Assembly: GCF_034424315.1 (NCBI RefSeq)
Contig: NZ_CP139972.1
Location: forward strand, 4,092,001 to 4,156,000
Direction: 5' to 3'
Length of the DNA: 64,000 nt
From: Chitinophaga sancti
GTDB lineage: Bacteria > Bacteroidota > Bacteroidia > Chitinophagales > Chitinophagaceae
The position numbers and the translations under genes were made by a program. The notes under the pieces are model-generated. The model saw only the letters and a program-made list of their open reading frames with translations, searched no databases and was not told where the DNA came from. Shown in pieces: positions 8,703 through 17,310 of the stretch. Numbering within the stretch: the stretch's first letter is position 1; every line of letters begins with the position of its first letter.

Positions 8703-10829
8703 TTATCCCACCAGCTCCACACTCTTATACTCTTCCATCAGCTTCTTCTGCAAATCTCCCGGCACCGCTGCATACTCCGCAAACACCGCGCGTACCCTCG
8801 CTTTCCCCTGTGTCACATTCCTCATTGCCGCATACAATTTATCCAATTCCGCCTGCGGTGTTCTCGCCCTTATTACCTGGTACCCATTTTCAGAATCCAT
8901 CCCTGTAATGATACTTCTTCTACTCTGCAATTCCCCCATCACATCGCCCGCCATCTCATCAGGAATTGTCGTCTCCACATCATACACCGGCTCCAGCAAT
9001 AGCGGTGCCGCCTGATGGAAAGCATCCTTAAACGCCATCATCCCTGCTATCTTAAATGATATATCATTGCTATCCACCGGGTGCATTTTCCCATCATACA
9101 CACTCACCCGTATATCTCTTACATAAGAACCAGTAAGCGGCCCTTCATTCATCTTCTCCATAATCCCTTTCATAATCGAAGGCAGAAACCGCGTGTCAAT
9201 CGCACCTCCTACAATACAATTATTGAACACCAGTTTGCCACCCCAGTTTAAATCAACCGTTTCCGTATCCCGCACCGGGTGCTCTTTGAAAGCAGGCATG
9301 CCATCGAAATAAGGTTCTATTTTGATGTACACTTCTGCAAACTGCCCGGCACCACCCGATTGTTTTTTATGTCGGTAAGTAGATTGTGCTGCCTGCCGGA
9401 TCGTTTCCCTGTAAGGGATCTTCGCAGGTATAAACTCAATCGGCATTTTATAGACATGCTCCAGTCTCCACTTAGTCAATGCTAAATGTAATTCGCCCTG
9501 ACCATGCAGGATCACCTGTTTCAATTCACGGTTATACTCAATTTCCAGGGTAGGATCTTCCATATGAATCTCCGCCAGCACCTCGCTCAGTTTTTCATCA
9601 TCCCCTTTATTCACGGGTTCAATGGCCACCCGCACATTAGGTGTGGGAAAATGAATCGGATCCACCTGCACACCACCTTTCTCGCCCAATGTATGATTCG
9701 TTAAAGTATTTTTCAGTTTCAAAGTACAGCCAATATCTCCTGTACGCAGTACATCCACATTATTGCGGTTCTTACCATCAGCAATAAACAGCTGGTTCAA
9801 CCGCTCCACTGTATTCCCTTGCTCATTGTACAACTCAGCTCCCGCCTTCACTTCACCCGACAACACTTTAAAGAACGATAATTTACCAATATGCGGCTCC
9901 AGCAAAGTCTTGAATACAAACAATACCGGAGGACCCGCAGGGTCGCAAACAATTGTTTCACCTGCTTCTCCTTTTTCTGCAGGCATATCCACAGCCGATG
10001 GCGCTACATTGTCAATAAATCCCATCAACCTGCCACTGCCCATATCATTCAATGCTGATAAACAAAACACGGGAAAAACATCATGTTTCATCATCCCGAT
10101 TTTCAAACCCTGTCTCAGCTCATCTTCGTCAAGACTTCCTTTCTCAAAATACTGCTCCATGAGCGAGTCATCATTTTCAGCGGCTTTTTCTACAAGTTCA
10201 TTGTGTAGCCTTTCCGCCTGCTCTTTTTCATTGTCCGGAATAGGTAGTTTCTCAGGTTTACCGCCATTGGCAGGAAACTTATACATCGTCATTTTTAGGA
10301 GGTCAATAACACTGTTAAAACCTGTTCCCTGGTTCACAGGGTATTGCATAACGGTAACAGCGTGACCCAGTACCCGTTTTGCTTCTTCCACGGTACGGGA
10401 AAAATTTGCCTGTTCTGCATCGAGCTGATTCACTGCCAGGATGGTGGGTTTGCGGTATTTATCCACATAATCCCAAATCAGCCCGGTACCGACTTCTACG
10501 CCATGCTGCGCATTGAGTAAGAGGAGGGCGGTATCACAGATCCGGATGGATGCAATTACTTCCCCAATAAAGTCTTCCAGACCCGGGGTATCAATAATAT
10601 TGATCTTGTAATCACGCCACTCTGTGTGCATACAGGTGGCGTATACCGAGCTACCCCTGTCATGCTCTATATCATGGTAATCGGAGACCGTGTTCCCCTC
10701 TTCGACCCTGCCCCGTCGGGGAATGATGCCAGCCTCAAATAACATGGTTTCGCAAAGTGTAGTTTTACCGCTTTTCGCTGCTCCCAATAGAACAATGTTC
10801 TTGATGTGTTTCTCATCATAGGTCTTCAT
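8703..10829 (-). CDS. Elongation factor G-like GTPase paralogue
   Basis: 708-aa EF-G-like protein with the full domain set: P-loop GAAKSGKTT, G3 DTPG, then EF-Tu domain 2, EF-G domain IV and a C-terminal EFG_C region. Several GTPase features differ from canonical EF-G: the G4 motif reads NQLD rather than NKxD, switch I has RGSS in place of RGIT, and the switch II segment is DTPGLEDF where canonical EF-G has DTPGHVDF, so the catalytic histidine is absent. Such paralogues (EF-G2/EF-G-like) may act in ribosome function without normal GTP hydrolysis; a Bacteroides EF-G2 lacking GTPase activity is known. The gene stands alone, and no ribosomal-protein operon is near. Confidence 0.88.
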   Translation of the reverse strand: MKTYDEKHIKNIVLLGAAKSGKTTLCETMLFEAGIIPRRGRVEEGNTVSDYHDIEHDRGSSVYATCMHTEWRDYKINIIDTPGLEDFIGEVIASIRICDTALLLLNAQHGVEVGTGLIWDYVDKYRKPTILAVNQLDAEQANFSRTVEEAKRVLGHAVTVMQYPVNQGTGFNSVIDLLKMTMYKFPANGGKPEKLPIPDNEKEQAERLHNELVEKAAENDDSLMEQYFEKGSLDEDELRQGLKIGMMKHDVFPVFCLSALNDMGSGRLMGFIDNVAPSAVDMPAEKGEAGETIVCDPAGPPVLFVFKTLLEPHIGKLSFFKVLSGEVKAGAELYNEQGNTVERLNQLFIADGKNRNNVDVLRTGDIGCTLKLKNTLTNHTLGEKGGVQVDPIHFPTPNVRVAIEPVNKGDDEKLSEVLAEIHMEDPTLEIEYNRELKQVILHGQGELHLALTKWRLEHVYKMPIEFIPAKIPYRETIRQAAQSTYRHKKQSGGAGQFAEVYIKIEPYFDGMPAFKEHPVRDTETVDLNWGGKLVFNNCIVGGAIDTRFLPSIMKGIMEKMNEGPLTGSYVRDIRVSVYDGKMHPVDSNDISFKIAGMMAFKDAFHQAAPLLLEPVYDVETTIPDEMAGDVMGELQSRRSIITGMDSENGYQVIRARTPQAELDKLYAAMRNVTQGKARVRAVFAEYAAVPGDLQKKLMEEYKSVELVG

Positions 10830-11073
10830 AACAATTAGATTAAATAGAATTGTGAAGAAAACGTGGAAAGCCGTTTTGGTGGAATTGTTGCCGTAGCGTA
10901 GCTGCTGCCGAAGCGTTGCTGTTGATTTACAACCGTTTATGAGCTATATAAACCATTCTGATAGTATTAAGGTAGTCAAATTTTTGCTAGGAATGAATGA
11001 CCGGTTTTTTCCCACTTCTCCCTAAAAAATGCGTCAGCACTCAATTTTTATTACCACTCCACACTCAAATATG

Positions 11074-11101
11074 TTGCAACATTTATAATATCGTATATTT
11101 G
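11074..11101 (+). promoter_or_regulatory. Bacteroidota-type promoter of the ABC transporter gene
   Basis: TTG at 11074-11076, 17-nt spacer, TATATTTG at 11094-11101; matches TTG-N-TAnnTTTG. The expected transcript start is about 20 nt before the ATG at 11125. Confidence 0.55.
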
Positions 11102-11124
11102 CGATCTAGACTGTTCTTTGCATC

Positions 11125-12882
11125 ATGAAATTGTTCTTACATTATCTGAAAAGATATAAATGGTTAATCGGATTGGCTTTATTACTGGCCTCAATTAACC
11201 AGGTCTTTTCCCTGCTTGATCCATATATTTTTGGCAAGCTGATCGATCAATTCGCTAATCACCCAACGACCACTGCTAAAGGATTATTCCGGGACCAGGG
11301 TGATTATATCAGCGGCGTAATTCTGCTTTTACTTGCCTCCATGGGCGTCGCCATGGTTTCGCGCATCGCCAAGGCTTTTCAGGATTATTTCACCAACGTG
11401 ATCATCCAGAAATTTGGTGCCAGTGTTTATACCGACGGACTGAAGCATTCCCTTCGCTTACCTTACCAGCAATTTGAAGACCAGCGTAGTGGTGAAACCC
11501 TCGCTGTATTACAAAAAGTACGTACGGATAGTGAAAAGTTCATCACAGCCTTTGTGAACGTGCTTTTCGTAGCCCTGGTAGGTGTCATCTTTGTAATGGT
11601 ATATGCTTATTCTGTGCACCCAAGCCTGGTATTTGTTTATACCGGAGGTTGCCTGTTACTGGCCTGGATGATGAACGTACTCAGCCGCAAGATCAAGACC
11701 ATCCAGAAAACGATCGTCAAGGAAACGACCATGCTGGCAGGTGCGACCACGGAATCCCTGCGTAATATTGAACTGGTAAAAAGCCTTGGATTGACCCACC
11801 AGGAGATCCGCCGTCTGAATTCAACAACGATCCGGATCCTGATGCTGGAACTGAAAAAGGTGCGTAGCATCAGAAGTATCAGTTTTGTGCAGGGTACTTT
11901 TGTCAATTTCCTGCGCCAGGCCATCCTGTTCCTGCTCCTCTACCTTATATATGGAGCTACGGTGACCGTAGGCCAGTTATTCACCTTGCAACTGTATTCC
12001 TTCTTCATCTTCGGTCCATTACAGGAATTGGGCAACATTATTCTTGCTTACCGGGAGGCACAGGTATCTCTCCTGAATTTCCAGCGGATCCTGGAAACCC
12101 CTGTAGAAGAAACACCCCCTAATCCTGTAAGGATCAGTGCGATTGAGTCTCTGACATTTGAGAATGTTGGCTTCCAGCACCTGACAGCATCCTCAAAGGC
12201 CCTGGACCAGATCAACTTCACAGTGAAAACCGGTGAAACGGTGGCTTTCGTAGGCCCATCCGGATCCGGTAAAACCACCCTCGTGAAATTGCTCGTAGGC
12301 TTATACAATCCTGCCGAAGGCAGTATTTCCTACAATGGCATTAAAAGCTCCGAGATTGATATTGAAGAATTACGGGCACAGATCGGATTTGTAACACAGG
12401 ATACCCAGTTGTTCTCAGGAACAATCAGGGAAAACCTCCTGTTCGTAAATCCACGTGCAAGTGATGAAGATATGCTGCGCGTGCTTAAACAGGCAAGCTG
12501 CGATACCTTGCTGGCCCGAGGTGATAATGGACTGGACACGATGATTGGTGAAGGAGGTATGAAGGTGTCAGGCGGCGAGAAACAACGCCTCTCTATTGCC
12601 CGTGCCTTGCTCCGCCATCCCCGTTTGCTGGTATTTGATGAAGCGACTTCTGCGCTGGATTCGCTCACGGAAGAGGCAATCTCTAATACTGTAAGGGAAA
12701 TCACGGCTACCAGGGAGCACATTACGGTGATGATTGCACATAGGCTGTCCACGATTATGCATGCGGACAGGATCTTTGTGCTGGAGAAAGGGAGGATTAT
12801 TGAGACAGGAAATCATATTGATCTGCTGGCTGAGAAAGGGCTGTACTATGCCATGTGGAGGCAGCAGATCGGGGAAAGGTAG
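11125..12882 (+). CDS. ABC transporter, fused permease and ATPase (exporter type)
   Basis: 585-aa half-transporter of the ABCB/MsbA-like type. The N-terminal six-helix membrane domain covers about residues 1-310 (starting FLHYLKRYKWLIGLALLLAS). The ATPase follows with Walker A GPSGSGKTTLVKLL, Q-loop FVTQDTQLFSG, signature VSGGEKQRLSIARALL, Walker B LLVFDEATSALD and H-loop MIAHRLSTI, all intact. It should function as a homodimer or with another half-transporter to export a lipid, drug or peptide; the sequence gives no substrate. It has its own promoter and a terminator 20-50 bp downstream. Confidence 0.93.
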   Translation: MKLFLHYLKRYKWLIGLALLLASINQVFSLLDPYIFGKLIDQFANHPTTTAKGLFRDQGDYISGVILLLLASMGVAMVSRIAKAFQDYFTNVIIQKFGASVYTDGLKHSLRLPYQQFEDQRSGETLAVLQKVRTDSEKFITAFVNVLFVALVGVIFVMVYAYSVHPSLVFVYTGGCLLLAWMMNVLSRKIKTIQKTIVKETTMLAGATTESLRNIELVKSLGLTHQEIRRLNSTTIRILMLELKKVRSIRSISFVQGTFVNFLRQAILFLLLYLIYGATVTVGQLFTLQLYSFFIFGPLQELGNIILAYREAQVSLLNFQRILETPVEETPPNPVRISAIESLTFENVGFQHLTASSKALDQINFTVKTGETVAFVGPSGSGKTTLVKLLVGLYNPAEGSISYNGIKSSEIDIEELRAQIGFVTQDTQLFSGTIRENLLFVNPRASDEDMLRVLKQASCDTLLARGDNGLDTMIGEGGMKVSGGEKQRLSIARALLRHPRLLVFDEATSALDSLTEEAISNTVREITATREHITVMIAHRLSTIMHADRIFVLEKGRIIETGNHIDLLAEKGLYYAMWRQQIGER

Positions 12883-12904
12883 TTTTGTCTTTTTTATATA
12901 TGAG

Positions 12905-12935
12905 AGGGGAAGTACGCTTGTACTTTCCCTTTTTG
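12905..12935 (+). terminator. Intrinsic terminator after the ABC transporter
   Basis: Arms GGGGAAGTAC (12906-12915) and GTACTTTCCC (12920-12929) with a 4-nt loop GCTT, followed by TTTTT. One non-Watson-Crick position is tolerated. Confidence 0.75.
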
Positions 12936-13096
12936 TTTGTAAAATAATTGCTGGATTACCCACTATTTCTAAGGTCTTCCAACACTAATCTGTGCGTCTT
13001 TCATAGCCCGCTAATGACAGCATCCATACCCCTATCCCCACTAAAAGCCGTCACCCCGCCGTACATACTGCGCACTTTTATGACAATAATGACAAA

Positions 13097-13504
13097 TCAA
13101 AGCTCCGCCGTATCCTCATCATAATACACAAAGAAATACAAATAGATCACCCTGCTGATCCGCATCATCCACGGCTGCAATGCCACCAGCAATACCCCAT
13201 TCACCCCCAGCCACCAAAACACACTATCATCCTCCCATGACAACCCAATGAACAACGCATAACAAATCACCGTAAACACCGAAAACGCCACCCCCAAAGC
13301 ATAACTCACATACCCCGTTCCAAACCAGAACCCCGTCTCCAACTCATACACCTGCCCACACACCGGGCACCGGTCATACATATTGAAGATCTTCTTAAAA
13401 CTCAACTGATACGGATTCTTGTCCTTAAACATATCCCCTCTCCTGCAATGTGGGCATTTCATAGAGAACATGCTCAGAAAGTAATTTGGTCTTTGATGGC
13501 TCAT
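13097..13504 (-). CDS. DUF983 family membrane protein
   Basis: 135-aa protein of the DUF983 type. It has an N-terminal zinc-ribbon-like pair of motifs, CPHC (residues 16-19) and CPVC (about 46-49), followed by two membrane segments (ALGVAFSVFTVICYALFIGL and WWLGVNGVLLVALQPWM). The family is widespread in Proteobacteria and Bacteroidota with no firm function. A TAATTTTG promoter element ends only 4 nt before the ATG, so the mRNA may be leaderless. It diverges from the small lipoprotein gene across 79 bp. Confidence 0.85.
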   Translation of the reverse strand: MSHQRPNYFLSMFSMKCPHCRRGDMFKDKNPYQLSFKKIFNMYDRCPVCGQVYELETGFWFGTGYVSYALGVAFSVFTVICYALFIGLSWEDDSVFWWLGVNGVLLVALQPWMMRISRVIYLYFFVYYDEDTAEL

Positions 13505-13508
13505 ACCA

Positions 13509-13516
13509 CAAAATTA
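13509..13516 (-). promoter_or_regulatory. -7 element immediately before the DUF983 gene
   Basis: On the minus strand TAATTTTG matches TAnnTTTG exactly and ends 4 nt before the ATG (13504). No clear TTG was found at the -33 position, so this is a weaker case than the marR promoter. Confidence 0.4.
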
Positions 13517-13583
13517 CTATTATATTCCATATATCCTTTTGCACGACTTTTGTGTTACCTCCCTCTAAACAAAAACACTCATT

Positions 13584-14048
13584 ATGCGTCCATCAAACCT
13601 GTTTATCATTGTAACCATGGCCCTGCTCTCCTCTTGTGCAACCGCCTCGCAGGAAGCAAGTGCCGATACCTCCGCCCCCAGCCAGGTCCTTGCCGATTCT
13701 ACAACTACTAATGCAGATGTAAAAGACTCCGCCACCATACTCAAACCTAAATCCGGCTCCTACTCCCCCGAATGCTATAAAGCCATCACCGATATTATCA
13801 TGAGCTCCAGCTTCAAAACAGACCTCGCGAAAAAAGAAAACATCAAAGTAAGAATAGACAGGATAGAAGGGAGCAAACTCTTTTTACAACTTTTCGCCAG
13901 CGAGAAAGATCATGAGTCTACTTTAGCCTGGCTAAGATTAGATAAAGCAAATGAAAAACTGGAAGATATTACCGTGGATCCAACCAAGCCCATAGTACTC
14001 ACCTACGATACAAAACTGATCAGTAAACTCAGACAAACTTGTCCATAA
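13584..14048 (+). CDS. Small lipoprotein of unknown function
   Basis: 154-aa protein with a lipoprotein signal (MRPSNLFIIVTMALLSSC; cysteine 18) followed by a Ser/Thr/Ala-rich linker to about residue 50. The remainder is one small domain of about 100 residues containing SPECYKAITDIIMSSSF and a C-terminal cysteine (LRQTCP), so the two cysteines could form a disulfide in the periplasm. I do not recognise a family. A terminator follows directly and the next gene is convergent, so it appears to be a single-gene unit. Confidence 0.75.
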   Translation: MRPSNLFIIVTMALLSSCATASQEASADTSAPSQVLADSTTTNADVKDSATILKPKSGSYSPECYKAITDIIMSSSFKTDLAKKENIKVRIDRIEGSKLFLQLFASEKDHESTLAWLRLDKANEKLEDITVDPTKPIVLTYDTKLISKLRQTCP

Positions 14049-14055
14049 AAACAGA

Positions 14056-14090
14056 AAGGTCGTCCACGCCCGGACGACCCTTCCTTTTCT
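14056..14090. terminator. Hairpin terminator after the small lipoprotein gene
   Basis: GGTCGTCC (14058-14065) / GGACGACC (14072-14079) with a 6-nt loop, A-rich before and T-rich after. It could serve the plus-strand lipoprotein gene and perhaps the convergent receptor gene. Confidence 0.7.
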
Positions 14091-14212
14091 ATCTGTATAC
14101 GCAACGACTATTTCAACATCCATCGTCTCTTTCACACTATACAACAATTCTTTTCAGCTGAAACTTTTTCAACGCTATGCCTATTGCAAAACTCCTCTCC
14201 CCCTACATTCAG

Positions 14213-16657
14213 CTATTTAAAATCCAGGGGTATCGTCACCTTCACACTATAATTCCGCCCCATATTAAATACCCCAACTCTACCAGTCACCTCATTCTCC
14301 GCCGCATATTTCAACCTGCTCAAATGATTCTGATAAGCCACATCCGTAATATTATTCGCCGCCAGGTGCAATGAGAACAATACCCGCTTATTCTTATTCA
14401 CCACATCAGCACCAATCCCCGCATTCCACAAAGTATATCCCGGTGTAGCCGTCTCCGTTTGATAAGCATAATACACATTGTTCTGATCAAACGTCCAATC
14501 CATCTGAATTCCCACGTATGCATGCTGGAAAATTCCACCTACATGCCTGAACTTTCCTTTCAATTCTGATAACCATCTCGCTGCCGGAATATTCGGCAGA
14601 TACTTTGTAGAATCAGATGAATTCGCAATCACCGCTTTCACATAAGAGAAAGTATTTTCAAAATGTAACCAGTCAACCGGATGAGGATGTATATCAATCA
14701 TCACTTCACCACCATACAAATTAGCTGTTGACTGCTGATACCGAAACGCAGCATACCCCTGATCATTATCAGTAGCAGGAATTGAATCCCCACCATTCAC
14801 GCTGCTCAGTTTACGGCTGTAAATAAAGTTGGTAATATGGTTGTAGAACAGGCTACCAGTCATTGATACATGCTCCGAATTTAATTCCACACCCACATCA
14901 CCCTGTGTACTCACCTCCGGTTTCAGGGATGAGTTTCCATATTCATATTTGATCGTTCCCTCATGCACACCATTCGCACCAATCTCAGAAATATTCGGCG
15001 CCCTGAAACCTCTCGCTACATTCGCTTTCAACGTCACCCGATCACTCGCCGCATAACTCAGACCCGCGCTACCAGAGATGTTTGAGAAATTCTTGCTCAG
15101 TGCATTGAACTTCTCCTCACCACCACCGCTCACCGGCTTACCATCACCATCCAGCATCAATCCCTGCACACTAATATGCCTGTTGTCAAAACGTAAGCCA
15201 CCACTCAATGTAAGCTTATCCCAAGTCTTGCTGGTCACCGCATACAAACCTGCATCGAACAGGTTATAACCCGGTACCAGGAACTCTGAACCAGATAGAA
15301 TATCATTGTGCTGTTGCATTCCATTCACACCAATGCCTGTCTGCCATCCATTCATATCAGCAAATGAATACTTCACACCATAGTTGAATGTATTCAACTT
15401 CAGGTACAACTCAGGTTTATTCGGATTCAACACATCACCAAACTCCTGACGTCTGTTCCACTGATACCCCAGGATCACATTTAATCTGCCACCATTGTGC
15501 ATATAGAAATTGTTATCCCACACTAATTTCTGGTGATTGATCTGCTGACGTGGTAAACCGATCGTATAAGACTTAGCATCTTTATCAGTCGCTACTGCTT
15601 CATCCGCTACACCGTTATTATTAACAGGTTTGATGAACTGACCCAGTTCATTACGATCACCTTCTACCAGGCCTAATTCCTGGTTAAAGGAAGTAAAGCG
15701 CAGTACGGAAGATCCCCAGTTCTTGTTAATACCAATACTACCACCATAGTTCGTGTTATGGAATTTAGAGTTGTACACATATCCATCGTACTTATTCTTA
15801 TAATCGTGTGCAAACTTCTGCGTACCATACACGCTCCAGCTAAAACCATTTTGAGTAGTGCCTGCCAGATCTGCGTGATAGGAAATCATCCCATTGTTAG
15901 ACAGATAATTGGCGGCTATATTGCCTTTCACATGACCTGCCGGCTCCGGGCCTGGTGGCACTATATTTACCACCCCTGCCAGCGCGTCTGAACCATATAC
16001 CAGTGATGCAGGGCCTTTCAGCACTTCTACCTTACTTACATTATAATCGTCGATTTCTATACCATGCTCATCGCCCCACTGCTGACCTTCCTGCCTGATA
16101 CCATCGCCTATTACCACTACACGGTTGTAACCCAGGCCACGAATGAACGGCTTGGAAATAGCCGGACCTGTCGTCAGCTGACTTACACCCGGCAGCTTGG
16201 CCACTGCATCAATGATATTGGTAGATATATTTGCATCCAGGTAATCTCTCCTGATAATGTTCACCGGCGTAGGATTCAGCTTCAGTGAAGTCGCCTGACT
16301 TACCCCCGTGATCACGACTTCATTTTCTTCGATTACTTTCGTACTCAGACTAAAATTAATATTAGTAGCACCATTCACCTGAACGGTTTGCGTGAGAGTC
16401 GCATACCCAATAAAATGTACCTCTACCAGGATTTTTCCTTTCGGTAAGTTCCTGATCTCATAATGGCCTTGTGCATTAGTAGCAGCGCCCACATGTAAAT
16501 CAGGAAAATAAACAGTCACACCCGGCAATGGGGTATTATTCAATTTGTCTGTAACCGAACCACTTAAAGAATTGCCGGCATCATCATCGGCAAAGGCAGG
16601 AGAATAAATAGAAAGTCCTGTCAGTATACTTAATATAACAACACGCAGGTAGTGCAT
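14213..16657 (-). CDS. TonB-dependent receptor, putative metal or metallophore uptake
   Basis: 814-aa outer-membrane receptor starting at the ATG reading MHYLRVVILSILTG (signal peptide to about AFA); an 11-codon upstream extension is unlikely. It has an N-terminal CarboxypepD_reg-like domain, a plug (VVITGVSQATSLKLNPTPV... FIRGLGYNRVVVIGDGIRQE, then QQWGDEHGIEIDD, then KVEVLKGPASLVYGSDALAG) and a TonB_dep_Rec barrel ending in KVTIPLDFK. It is not of the SusC type: it is shorter, lacks the VGYG signature and has no SusD. The QEGQQWGDEHG loop is rich in potential metal ligands. The gene 109 bp upstream encodes a His-rich exported protein, which together suggests zinc, copper or metallophore import; this is an inference. 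Confidence 0.85.
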   Translation of the reverse strand: MHYLRVVILSILTGLSIYSPAFADDDAGNSLSGSVTDKLNNTPLPGVTVYFPDLHVGAATNAQGHYEIRNLPKGKILVEVHFIGYATLTQTVQVNGATNINFSLSTKVIEENEVVITGVSQATSLKLNPTPVNIIRRDYLDANISTNIIDAVAKLPGVSQLTTGPAISKPFIRGLGYNRVVVIGDGIRQEGQQWGDEHGIEIDDYNVSKVEVLKGPASLVYGSDALAGVVNIVPPGPEPAGHVKGNIAANYLSNNGMISYHADLAGTTQNGFSWSVYGTQKFAHDYKNKYDGYVYNSKFHNTNYGGSIGINKNWGSSVLRFTSFNQELGLVEGDRNELGQFIKPVNNNGVADEAVATDKDAKSYTIGLPRQQINHQKLVWDNNFYMHNGGRLNVILGYQWNRRQEFGDVLNPNKPELYLKLNTFNYGVKYSFADMNGWQTGIGVNGMQQHNDILSGSEFLVPGYNLFDAGLYAVTSKTWDKLTLSGGLRFDNRHISVQGLMLDGDGKPVSGGGEEKFNALSKNFSNISGSAGLSYAASDRVTLKANVARGFRAPNISEIGANGVHEGTIKYEYGNSSLKPEVSTQGDVGVELNSEHVSMTGSLFYNHITNFIYSRKLSSVNGGDSIPATDNDQGYAAFRYQQSTANLYGGEVMIDIHPHPVDWLHFENTFSYVKAVIANSSDSTKYLPNIPAARWLSELKGKFRHVGGIFQHAYVGIQMDWTFDQNNVYYAYQTETATPGYTLWNAGIGADVVNKNKRVLFSLHLAANNITDVAYQNHLSRLKYAAENEVTGRVGVFNMGRNYSVKVTIPLDFK

Positions 16658-16765
16658 AACAATAAAATAGTTTAGATAAATGCATGGCATACATGCATAG
16701 GCATTGACATTGCGTCAATTCAATCAGATAAAATAACCAAAGGAACAGATCCTGGTTTCATAATA

Positions 16766-17104
16766 TTAAAGGGAAGCGATCGCAGGCGGTGCGCGGGGAG
16801 ATAACAAACGATAATCGCCATGTGCAACTACAGGCATTACCGGAGGGGCATAGCGCCACAAAACAACCTGCTCCGACACAGCAAAAAAAGTGCTGGTATG
16901 CTGGTAAGGTTCCGGCTCTAAATGCAGGAACTGACAGTGTGTGTGTTTCGTAGAAAAAGCAAGGCCATCGTGCGTGATAGGATTATCCCTGGTATCATGG
17001 TGATCCATGAATACCTGGTGTATGAACTCCCTGGGGGTCGTATTAAATATAAATACACCCAGGAGCAGGATTGCCAGTATCTTATGTAGAAACCTGTTTT
17101 TCAA
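16766..17104 (-). CDS. Small His-rich exported protein upstream of the TonB receptor
   Basis: About 112 aa if started at the TTG at 17104 (reading MKNRFLHKILAILLLGVF), which gives a good signal peptide. A longer frame from a TTG at 17143 exists, but a canonical promoter lies inside that extension. After the signal there are many potential metal ligands: HQVFMDHHD, then HTHCQFLHLEPEPYQH. It probably forms an operon with the TonB receptor. By analogy with small His/Cys-rich proteins next to copper or zinc receptors it may be a periplasmic metal chaperone or sensor; I do not recognise a named family. The start codon is uncertain, and the next ATG lies after the signal sequence. Confidence 0.6.
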   Translation of the reverse strand: MKNRFLHKILAILLLGVFIFNTTPREFIHQVFMDHHDTRDNPITHDGLAFSTKHTHCQFLHLEPEPYQHTSTFFAVSEQVVLWRYAPPVMPVVAHGDYRLLSPRAPPAIASL

Positions 17105-17110
17105 GCACAA

Positions 17111-17143
17111 CAAAGGTAGGGGAATTCCCCATAAATGCAACAA
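17111..17143 (-). promoter_or_regulatory. Canonical Bacteroidota promoter before the His-rich gene
   Basis: On the minus strand TTGTTG (17143-17138), 19-nt spacer, TACCTTTG (17118-17111). This is among the clearest promoters in the window. The expected start point is near 17104-17107, at or just before the TTG proposed as start codon. Confidence 0.6.
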
Positions 17144-17176
17144 TGTTGTTAAATTTATTGATGAGTGGCGAAAAAG

Positions 17177-17211
17177 AAAAAGGGATGCATGTTGCCATAC
17201 ACCCCTTTTTA
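17177..17211 (-). terminator. Terminator of the DUF1800-DUF1501 operon
   Basis: Stem AAAAAGGG..TG..CATG / CATAC.CCCCTTTTT with built-in T runs on both strands, roughly 70 bp after the DUF1501 stop and just before the promoter of the next minus-strand unit. Confidence 0.65.
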
Positions 17212-17227
17212 GATATTTAAAAACCTT

Positions 17228-17310
17228 AATTACACTTTCAGCATCGATCTTACTTATACTCCAATCCTTCTGCTTACAATTACACTTTCACTTTCAGCAT
17301 AGATCTTACC
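17228..17310 (-). repeat. Partial duplication of the DUF1501 gene 3' end
   Basis: Read on the minus strand, GTAAGATCTATGCTGAAAGT plus the stop (around 17310-17278) recurs as GTAAGATCGATGCTGAAAGT plus TGTAATT (around 17253-17228). The second copy repeats the last coding residues and the stop codon, minus one internal GAAAGT unit. It lies in non-coding DNA downstream of the stop. Confidence 0.75.
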
